NCBI GenBank assembly: GCA_945901855.1
Contig: CAMDLT010000004.1
Location: 1-64,000 of the forward strand
Direction: 5' to 3'
DNA: 64,000 nucleotides
Source: Asaia bogorensis
GTDB lineage: Bacteria; Pseudomonadota; Alphaproteobacteria; CACIAM-22H2
The notes under the pieces: model-generated
Database searches by the model: none
What the model saw: the letters and a program-made list of their open reading frames with translations, nothing else
What the model was told of the DNA's origin: nothing
Program-made: the position numbers and the translations under genes
Shown here: positions 8,864-15,596 of the stretch, in pieces
Numbering within the stretch: the first letter of the stretch is position 1
Layout of the letters: every line of letters starts with the position of its first letter

Positions 8864-10536
8864 GCCATTCCCCGTCGCGCGCGAAAGACAAAAGCCGGGA
8901 TCGCCAGTGCCAGCGCGTACGCGACCAGCGGCAAGACCGCCTGCAAAAACGCGTATACGCCGACCGTGCGCCGGTCGCCGCCCGACGCCAGCGTCACGGC
9001 TTCGAGCGTCAGGCTTGTCAGGCGCCCGCCGCCGCCAAGCAATGTCGGCAGATAGAGTCCGACGCTGACCGCAAAGCCGACCGCCGCCGCGACCAGGATC
9101 GGGCGCAACAGCAGCGGCAACCGCACGGCGAAGAAGACGCGCCACGCCGAAGCCCCCAAGCATGCCGCGACGCGCGCATAGCGCGGATCGAGGCTGCGCC
9201 ACGGATCGGCAAGCACCAAAAACACGTAGGGCAGCACGAACAGCAGATGGAGCCAGACAAGCGCGGCCCAGGTACCGTCCCAGCCGAGCTTGACCAGCAC
9301 GCTTTGGGCACCCAGCAAAAACGAAACTTGCGGCACAATCAACGGCAGATAGAGCGCCCACAATGCCGTTGTGCCCGGCGCGCGCTGACGGCGGCTTTCG
9401 TTTTCAAGGCACAGCGCGACCAGCACAACGGCCGCAGCGGTGGCCGCCGCCGCAACGCTCAAGGTCGTTGTCGCCGGAACCGCAAGACGCGTCGCCTCGC
9501 GCAGCCAATTGTCGAGCGTCCAGCGTTGCGGCAAGGCATCGGGAAAACGCCACGCGGCCGCAAACGACCACAGCGCCATCGCGACCAACGCTGCGGCATT
9601 TGCCGCCAGCACCGACAGCAAGGCGACGCGCACGAACGGACGCGCGGGCTCGAGCGCGCGTCCGCGGCCGCCGCGTTCGATCCAGCGCGCGAGCGCTTGC
9701 GCAAATCCCGCTTCGCCCAACCGCCAAACGCCGAGCGCGGCCAGCACCAGCAAAAGCTGCAGACTGGCCGCCGCCATCGCCGGCAAAAACAGCTCGAGCA
9801 GCGGATCGCTCGCCCAGCGCACGACCAGAACGGCCAAAGGCGGCGGGTTCGACGGCGCCAGCACCAACGCCACATCGACCGCCGACAGCGAAAACGCCAG
9901 CACCGCATAGACCGGCAATCGGATCTGCGGATAAAGCTGCGGCAAGACCGCCTTCAGCCAACCCGCAAACGGCGAATAGCCAAGCGTGCGCGCAACGGCC
10001 ATCGATCGGGTTGCGGGGATCTGGCCGTGCGCCGCGACCGCCATCAGCAGCAGATACGGCGCCTCCTTCAAAACCAGCCCCAGCACAAACGCCAGCCCCA
10101 GCGCATCCCCCACTGTCGCGACGTCCGGCGGACGCGTCCAGCCCGTCAGTTCGGGCGAGATCAGACGCGCGATCCAGCCCGAGGGCGCAATCAAAAACGC
10201 GAAGCCAAGCGCAACCGCCGCATGCGGCGTGGCCAGCAGCGGGCCCAGCAGCTTGGCCGTGCGCGCGAACAGCGCCGAGCCGTGGGCTGCCGCGCAAAAA
10301 CCAAGCGCCAAGGCAAGCGACAGGGCCGTCGCTGCAAACCCGGTCCACAGCGTCAGCGCCACGCTGCGTTCCAAACCGGGCTGGGCCAGCAATCGCGAAA
10401 ACACGTCGAAGCCCAAAGCGGTTTCGCCGAGCGCCGGGAAATAGCCGAAGGCGGGCAGCAGCGTGAAAACCACGCCCCCCGCAACGGGCCCCAGAAACAA
10501 AACGAGCGTCAGATAGGGAACAAGCGCCAGCGGCAT
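8860..10536 (-). CDS. ABC transporter permease, fused double permease of YnjC type
   Basis: A 558-residue inner-membrane permease with about 12 predicted helices made of two binding-protein-dependent permease repeats in one chain, as in E. coli YnjC (511 residues). Repeat one spans about 1-270 with the EAA-like loop ATRSMAVARTLGYSPFAGWL near 175. Repeat two spans about 290-558 with an equivalent loop, DPRYARVAACLGASAWRVFF, near 445. The C-terminus ends in arginine-rich RARRGMA. The start at 10536 is one base beyond the ynjB-like stop; the stop overlaps the ATPase start. The substrate of YnjBCD systems is not established. Confidence 0.82.
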   Translation of the reverse strand: MPLALVPYLTLVLFLGPVAGGVVFTLLPAFGYFPALGETALGFDVFSRLLAQPGLERSVALTLWTGFAATALSLALALGFCAAAHGSALFARTAKLLGPLLATPHAAVALGFAFLIAPSGWIARLISPELTGWTRPPDVATVGDALGLAFVLGLVLKEAPYLLLMAVAAHGQIPATRSMAVARTLGYSPFAGWLKAVLPQLYPQIRLPVYAVLAFSLSAVDVALVLAPSNPPPLAVLVVRWASDPLLELFLPAMAAASLQLLLVLAALGVWRLGEAGFAQALARWIERGGRGRALEPARPFVRVALLSVLAANAAALVAMALWSFAAAWRFPDALPQRWTLDNWLREATRLAVPATTTLSVAAAATAAAVVLVALCLENESRRQRAPGTTALWALYLPLIVPQVSFLLGAQSVLVKLGWDGTWAALVWLHLLFVLPYVFLVLADPWRSLDPRYARVAACLGASAWRVFFAVRLPLLLRPILVAAAVGFAVSVGLYLPTLLGGGGRLTSLTLEAVTLASGGDRRTVGVYAFLQAVLPLVAYALALAIPAFVFRARRGMA

Positions 10537-10537
10537 G

Positions 10538-11740
10538 TCAGCCGGTATATCGCTTTTCCCAGTCGGCGGCGATGCGCGTCATCCAGCTTGGATGCGGCTC
10601 GGGCAGCACTTGACCCAGTTCGGCCGCGCTCGGCATGCCGGGAACGGGCGGCAGAGCGGCAAAGAAGCGCTTCTGGTCGGGCGGCAGACGCGCGATATCG
10701 AGCACGCTTGGATTGCCAAGATGGCGCGGATCGTTCATGCGCGCCTGCGCTTCGGCACCCAGCAAGAAATTAGCCGCGACCATGGCGGCTTCCTTGTTCG
10801 CGGCATTGAACGGGATCGATACAAAACTTGTATTGCCGATGGTGCCGCCGTCGAGCGTGTAGACGCGCGCGGTTGCGGGCAGCAGGTCGTTGGCGATCGA
10901 CACGGCCGCTTCGGCCGGGTTGAACGACACCATCAGATCGATTTCGCCGTCGTTGAGCAGCTGGCGCATCTGGGGCCCGCTGTCGGGATATTGGCGGCCT
11001 TGGCGCCACAGAACCGGACGCAGCGAATCGTACCAACGCCACAAGGGCGCGACGCTCGTTTCGTAAGCCGTATCGGCCGCGCGCTGCAAAACGCCCGCAT
11101 CGGGCGCGAGTTCGAACAAAGCCTGTTTCAAAAACGTCGACCCGAGGAAATTGCGCACGCCCGGATGCGTCGTGCGGCCGGGATTGGCTTGCGCCCAGGC
11201 CAGCATCGCCGCGATCGAGCGCGGCGGATTGCGCAGGCGCGCTTGGTCGTAGACATAGACGATCTGCGCCATGCGCCAGGGTGCGGCATAGCCTTCGACC
11301 GGCACCGTAAAATCGACGACCGTCGAGGGTTTGCCGTGCGTATCGACATACTGGAAATTCGGCAGCGCCTGCGCGAAGGGTCCAAAATGCAGACCGCGAT
11401 CTTTCATCGCCAGGAAATTGGGACCGTTGATCCAGACAAGATCGACCGAGCCGCCGGCCGTGCGCCCGGCCGCTTTTTCGGCGATCACGCGCTGCACGGC
11501 TTCCGACGTGTCGCGCAGCCGAACATGGCGAAGTTCGACGCCTGCGTCCTCGCGCAGGCGCGTTGCCGCCCACGCGACAAACGCGTTGGTGCGCTCGTCG
11601 CCGCCCCAAGCGTTGAAAAAGACGGACTTGCCGTTTGCAGCCGCCAACGTGTCGGCCCAGGCGGCCCGCGCTTGCGCGCGCGCAGGCATTGCCGCCGCTG
11701 CGCTCGCAAGCGCGAGGAAGGTCCGGCGATCGAATGTCAT
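10538..11740 (-). CDS. ABC transporter substrate-binding protein, YnjB family, with a Tat signal
   Basis: A 400-residue periplasmic binding protein resembling E. coli YnjB (388). The N-terminus is a twin-arginine signal, DRRTFLALASAAAAMPARAQ, with predicted cleavage after the Ala-x-Ala near residue 22; Tat export implies folding before export. The mature region starts with FFNAWGGDERTNAF, near the YnjB-type ligand-cleft entrance, and continues with VDLVWINGPNFLAMKD and DLMVSFNPAEAA typical of type-II binding proteins. It starts 10 bases after the radical SAM stop and one base separates it from the permease start, so it is the second gene of a four-gene operon. Confidence 0.82.
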   Translation of the reverse strand: MTFDRRTFLALASAAAAMPARAQARAAWADTLAAANGKSVFFNAWGGDERTNAFVAWAATRLREDAGVELRHVRLRDTSEAVQRVIAEKAAGRTAGGSVDLVWINGPNFLAMKDRGLHFGPFAQALPNFQYVDTHGKPSTVVDFTVPVEGYAAPWRMAQIVYVYDQARLRNPPRSIAAMLAWAQANPGRTTHPGVRNFLGSTFLKQALFELAPDAGVLQRAADTAYETSVAPLWRWYDSLRPVLWRQGRQYPDSGPQMRQLLNDGEIDLMVSFNPAEAAVSIANDLLPATARVYTLDGGTIGNTSFVSIPFNAANKEAAMVAANFLLGAEAQARMNDPRHLGNPSVLDIARLPPDQKRFFAALPPVPGMPSAAELGQVLPEPHPSWMTRIAADWEKRYTG

Positions 11741-11750
11741 TTGGCGCCCG

Positions 11751-12794
11751 TCATTTCGCGAATGTCAGCTTTGCCGCACGGCGGCGTCGGGCTGCTTCGG
11801 CAAGTCGCGGCGCGAGCACTTCTTCGTGGAAGCGGTCGCAACCGATGCACAGATTGGCGTAGGGAGCGCCTTTGGGCGTCGTCGTTTGCGACTTCAACCG
11901 AAAGGTTTCCGGCGACCAGCCGTCGGCTAGGCCCATCTGGTCGGGCGTCCCGGCCGAGATCGCCTGGAAGGCAGGATCGCTCGACAGCGAATCGAGAATC
12001 TCGACCAACGAGTCCTGCGTAAGATTGCCGATCGGCAGTTTGGTTTTCATGCAGCACGGATAGACGTCGCCATTGGGTTCGACCGAGACTTCCGAACCCG
12101 AATAGCCGTAGCGCAAGAAATCGAGCCCGCCCGACCAGCGGCCGCAGAAATTGTCGTCGAGCGTGGCTTTGGAAAGTCCGTTGGTCCAGGCGCGCCCGCG
12201 CGGCCAGATTTTGCCGATCCAAGCATCGGGCGTCGCGCCGAAAAAATTGTAGGTCGGCCCGTCTTCGTCGAGCCATTTGCGGTTTTGCGTCGAAAGTCCC
12301 GACGGCGTCATGCCGCGGCTTTCGAACAGGCGCGAGAGTTCCGCCTTGAGTTTCTCGGGATCGATATTCACATGGAAATCGTCGAGCCCGGCGCAGGACA
12401 GCATCCAAATGCCGCGCTCGAGCAGGTCGTCGAGAATTTGCGGCGTTACCAGATCGCCCGTCGTCTGCACGACGATCTTGATGCCGCCATTGTGCCGGTA
12501 TCGCGCCTGCAAGCGCTCGATCACCTTGTAGGTGACATTCTCGCGGATCGGATCGAGCAGCGATTCGCCGCCCGACAGAACGATGCGGCCGGTCTTTTCG
12601 GGCAGGGCCGGATCGTTGCGATCGCGGTAGGTCATGCGCGCGGGCAGCGCATCGACGATGCGCGGATAGGCAGCGACCGCTTCTGCCAGCACGCCCTTCA
12701 TCTCGGCTTCGTTGTAGGGCCGGAAACGTTCTTCGTAGCAATGTTTGCAGCGCCGATGGCAGGCCCAACTGACGACGTAATAAATCGATTCCAT
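11751..12794 (-). CDS. Radical SAM protein with SPASM-like C-terminal cluster domain
   Basis: A 347-residue enzyme starting at the ATG at 12794. The radical SAM [4Fe-4S] motif is Cys12-x3-Cys16-x2-Cys19 (ACHRRCKHCY) and the SAM-binding GGE motif is LSGGES (74-79). The C-terminal third has further cysteines at 217, 247, 248, 316 and 319. The sequence VEPNGDVYPCC followed by PIGNL is typical of SPASM/twitch auxiliary-cluster domains. Characterised relatives modify peptides or proteins, but no precursor peptide is visible nearby. It heads the operon with ynjB, ynjC and ynjD homologues (10 bases to the next start). This raises the possibilities that it acts on the transported compound or modifies the binding protein; both are inference. 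Confidence 0.82.
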   Translation of the reverse strand: MESIYYVVSWACHRRCKHCYEERFRPYNEAEMKGVLAEAVAAYPRIVDALPARMTYRDRNDPALPEKTGRIVLSGGESLLDPIRENVTYKVIERLQARYRHNGGIKIVVQTTGDLVTPQILDDLLERGIWMLSCAGLDDFHVNIDPEKLKAELSRLFESRGMTPSGLSTQNRKWLDEDGPTYNFFGATPDAWIGKIWPRGRAWTNGLSKATLDDNFCGRWSGGLDFLRYGYSGSEVSVEPNGDVYPCCMKTKLPIGNLTQDSLVEILDSLSSDPAFQAISAGTPDQMGLADGWSPETFRLKSQTTTPKGAPYANLCIGCDRFHEEVLAPRLAEAARRRRAAKLTFAK

Positions 12795-13030
12795 GACTCC
12801 CCCGTACAGCACGGTTCGCGGCGCCGAACCCAAAGGTAACGCGCAATATGCCGCAATTGCGAAGGTCGTCAAACTACCCGTCGGCGCCGCTGTTTGCACA
12901 GCCCCGATGTCCGACACGAAGCCAGGCGGTACCGGTCGAAAACCCGCGTTTCGGCCCCAGGCGGCGTGTCCTGGATTCGGCGCAGGCATCCGCCAATATC
13001 CGTCGACAGCCCTCCGGCAAACGGCGCGCT

Positions 13031-13774
13031 TCAGTCATCGTCGGTTTGTTCCCGCCTGTCGCGGTCGCCGCGCGCCCCGTCGCGTCCTCTGTCGTGCGCG
13101 CTTGTGTGGCAGGACACGCAGTTCTCGAAGTTCCGTATACCCTCGCGAACGTGCTTTGCTCGAATATTGGCCTCGGTATGCTCGTGGCAACCGTAGCAAG
13201 TGTACTGGCGCCGATCGTCGGTCGTGTGGCAGGTGGTGCAGGCGGCATTGTGATCGCGATCGAGCACGAAAAAACGCGCATGGTCGAAAGTGGCCGGCTT
13301 CCACCGGTCCTGGCCGTGGCACTGCGAGCATTGGCCCGTCATGCCGCGGTGGGTGGCCGTCGCGGGCGCGGTGTGGCAAGCGGTGCAGTTCTCGCGAACG
13401 GCCATATTCAAAAGCGTATGCGAGAAAGGCAAGCCATTGCGCGGCGTCAGCGCCGGCGCAGCGTGATCGGTATGGCAGGCCATGCAATTTTGCGACGACA
13501 GGCCCTGGTGAAACGGCACGATCGATTTCGTGCGTACAATGGCCGCACCGGTTGTCCGCCGAAGCCCGATATCCGCGAGCGCATGGCAGGCGATGCATCG
13601 TTCCGCCACGGCGCCACGCAGCGGCGCATGGCAGGCAAAACAGTTCGTTTCGAAGCTGGCGTGCGCAGGCACGACAGATCCCGGCGCGATCATGAAATGG
13701 GGATAGACGAACGCCAGCGCCGCAAGGCCGACAAGGTTCGCACCGATAACGAGGAGTGCCCAGCGTCGTTTCAT
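13031..13774 (-). CDS. Octaheme c-type cytochrome, membrane-anchored, class III-like
   Basis: A 247-residue cytochrome with eight CxxCH haem sites at residues 45-49, 60-64, 97-101, 130-134, 149-153, 179-183, 193-197 and 219-223: one haem per about 31 residues. At least ten other histidines could serve as distal ligands, as in bis-His class III cytochromes. Residues 5-25 are a hydrophobic signal or anchor, so the haems face the periplasm; the tail after 225 is very charged. The ATG at 13774 overlaps the cytochrome b stop and has GGGG six bases upstream; a second ATG six bases earlier (13780) is possible. It is the last gene of the redox cassette and is probably the terminal periplasmic electron carrier. 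Confidence 0.85.
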   Translation of the reverse strand: MKRRWALLVIGANLVGLAALAFVYPHFMIAPGSVVPAHASFETNCFACHAPLRGAVAERCIACHALADIGLRRTTGAAIVRTKSIVPFHQGLSSQNCMACHTDHAAPALTPRNGLPFSHTLLNMAVRENCTACHTAPATATHRGMTGQCSQCHGQDRWKPATFDHARFFVLDRDHNAACTTCHTTDDRRQYTCYGCHEHTEANIRAKHVREGIRNFENCVSCHTSAHDRGRDGARGDRDRREQTDDD

Positions 13775-14349
13775 TTCCATCCCCAAAACAGGAAGATGCT
13801 TGCGACGTGGCCCAGCGCCAGCACGGCGAAAGCCAGCGTGATCGGGTAGTGGATCACGCGCCATTGCCTGACGGCATCGAAGGTCAGGCTATCCCAATGC
13901 AGGCTTTCTTCGAGATCGGCCCCGGACAATCCCTGCGCGCGCATCTGCTGTCGCGTCGCCGCCAGCCGGATCCGCGCACGCTGCAGCAGAAATTTTCCGG
14001 TCAAGCCGCTGGCGATATTCACGAGCATGGCCCAGACCGCAAGCCAGCCTAGAATTGCGTTGAAATGGATTCCGGCGTGGACCAGAATCAGAAGAGACCC
14101 GCCCCACGCCATGTATTCGTGGAGCCGAAGCAGGGTTGCGGGTTTTCCGATCGCGATGCGCTTGCGTTTGCGCAAGGAGTAGCCGAAAGACCCCGCGATC
14201 AGCAACACGCCGGGAATGCCAAGATAGCGTCCGATCCAAACGGCATTCAGCCAGTGCAGCAACCCGTCGATCGCCAGCGCCGCAAGACCGAGCAGCGCCA
14301 GCCGCAGAAAAAACGGGACGACCTCGCGCGTAAAGAGGCTGATTCGCAC
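13771..14349 (-). CDS. b-type cytochrome-like membrane protein
   Basis: A 192-residue integral membrane protein with four or five hydrophobic helices. Histidines at the helix positions expected for haem b ligation are His77, His91 and His95 (RLHEYMAW, VHAGIHF) and His167 and His181 (IHYPI, ALGHVAS); His32 is near another helix end. The arrangement suggests a two-haem cytochrome of the b561 / ferric reductase kind, but I cannot name the subfamily. The start is taken as GTG at 14349, since no ATG lies near the reductase stop at 14355; GGAG about 11 bases upstream helps. It lies between an NAD(P)H-oxidising reductase gene and an octaheme cytochrome gene, so it plausibly carries electrons across the membrane. 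Confidence 0.7.
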   Translation of the reverse strand: MRISLFTREVVPFFLRLALLGLAALAIDGLLHWLNAVWIGRYLGIPGVLLIAGSFGYSLRKRKRIAIGKPATLLRLHEYMAWGGSLLILVHAGIHFNAILGWLAVWAMLVNIASGLTGKFLLQRARIRLAATRQQMRAQGLSGADLEESLHWDSLTFDAVRQWRVIHYPITLAFAVLALGHVASIFLFWGWK

Positions 14350-14354
14350 CGGCG

Positions 14355-15596
14355 TCAGGCCTCCAAAACCAAGGGCGACACCGGAATGCCGACGCACAAC
14401 AGGCAAGAGCCGGACGAAATCTCGAAGTCGGGCTTGCGTTCGTAGCGTATCTCGCCCGACACGAGACGCGTTTCGCAGCTGCCGCAATTGCCGGTTCGGC
14501 AGCCCGCTTCGATTGCAATGCCGCGCCGCTCGGCCAAATCGAGAAGGCTCGCATCCTCGCCGGTCCAAACGAGGGTTCGGCGCGATTTGCGAAACTGGAC
14601 GTCGAGAGCCGTTTGAACCGACGCACTCGTCGAACCTTGGGTCGGGCGGATATAGCCCGCAGACGCAGGTCCGAACGACTCAAAATGAATGTCGCTTTGC
14701 GGCACCCCTTCTTTCGCCAGCGCAGGCACGAGCGCTGCCATCATTGCGGGCGGCCCGCACACGTAGAACTGATGGCGCCGGAGCGGCAGCATACGCTTCA
14801 GCAACGCCACGTCGATGAACCCGACCTGCTGGAAATCCCGGCCCTCGACGTCGTTTGGACCGGGCGCGCTGTAAAGCACGGTGAGCGCAAACGCGGCATG
14901 CGATCGAGCAAGCTCCTCCAGCAACGGCTTGAAGGCGTGGTCGCAGGCGTTCCGAACCCCGTAAAACAGATGGATCGGCCGCTCCGGCTGATGCGCGAGC
15001 GACCATGCGAGCATGCTGATCATTGGCGTCACGCCGACACCGCCGCCGATGAGGACCGCTGGCGTATCCGATGCCGTATCCAGAACAAACTGTCCGGCCG
15101 GCGCCTTGACCTTCAAATGGTCGCCGATTCGAACCGCGTCGTGCAGAAAGCTCGACGCAGCGCCGGGGGCCATGTCGGGCATGTTTGCGGGCGCCGACAT
15201 GCGTTTGACAGAAATCCGGTAGCTTGTCCCGTTTGGCCCGTCCGACAGGGAATAACAACGCACGATCGTTCGCTTGGGCTCCGTGTGCGACGCGGGGAGA
15301 TCGAGAGAGAAGGTCAGATACTGCCCAGGTGCGAAGTCCGGCAGCGACTGCCCATCTTTTGGCGCCAGCACCAGCGAGCGCTGCGTGCGCGCGTGGTCTT
15401 CGAACGCGTCGCCGACGACGCGGAATTCGCGCCATCCGGACCACGCACCGGTTGCAACCTTTGCAAGCGGTTCGTCGACTATCGGCAGTTGGGCCGAATT
15501 TCTGTTTCGAAAACTCCAAAACGCGACGCCAATGACGATCGCGAGTTGGGCGAGGATCGCGGCGGAGATCGCAGCAAGGAGCAGCGGCGCGGTCAC
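14355..15596 (-). CDS. Membrane-anchored FAD/NAD(P) reductase with C-terminal [2Fe-2S] ferredoxin domain
   Basis: A 413-residue electron-transfer flavoprotein. Residues 5-27 are one hydrophobic anchor. A ferredoxin-reductase FAD domain follows (PGQYLTF at 90-96, the FAD motif Arg113-Cys-Tyr-Ser), then an NAD(P) domain (GGGVGVTPM at 184-192, CGPPAMM at 280-286). The C-terminal plant-type ferredoxin has Cys366, Cys371, Cys374 and Cys401. The order resembles NqrF and hybrid-cluster-protein reductases, with the ferredoxin moved to the C-terminus. GTG at 15596 overlaps the ATPase stop (GTGA). It likely takes electrons from NAD(P)H to the neighbouring cytochrome b; that partner is inferred from gene order. 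Confidence 0.85.
   Translation of the reverse strand: MTAPLLLAAISAAILAQLAIVIGVAFWSFRNRNSAQLPIVDEPLAKVATGAWSGWREFRVVGDAFEDHARTQRSLVLAPKDGQSLPDFAPGQYLTFSLDLPASHTEPKRTIVRCYSLSDGPNGTSYRISVKRMSAPANMPDMAPGAASSFLHDAVRIGDHLKVKAPAGQFVLDTASDTPAVLIGGGVGVTPMISMLAWSLAHQPERPIHLFYGVRNACDHAFKPLLEELARSHAAFALTVLYSAPGPNDVEGRDFQQVGFIDVALLKRMLPLRRHQFYVCGPPAMMAALVPALAKEGVPQSDIHFESFGPASAGYIRPTQGSTSASVQTALDVQFRKSRRTLVWTGEDASLLDLAERRGIAIEAGCRTGNCGSCETRLVSGEIRYERKPDFEISSGSCLLCVGIPVSPLVLEA

Noticed and set aside
8341..10773. 810-codon open frame opposite the ABC transporter genes
   Set aside because: Repetitive Arg/Gln composition typical of antisense frames in GC-rich DNA; it spans three real genes.
8240..11740. Assignment as a thiamine (ThiBPQ) or sulfate importer
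   Set aside because: Gene sizes, the single-chain double permease and the binding-protein start GGDERTNAF fit YnjBCD better; no thiamine riboswitch is seen upstream.
12795..13030. Gap between the radical SAM gene and the octaheme gene searched for an operator, small gene or terminator
   Set aside because: No convincing promoter hexamers, hairpin with T-run, or small open frame with a ribosome site was found.
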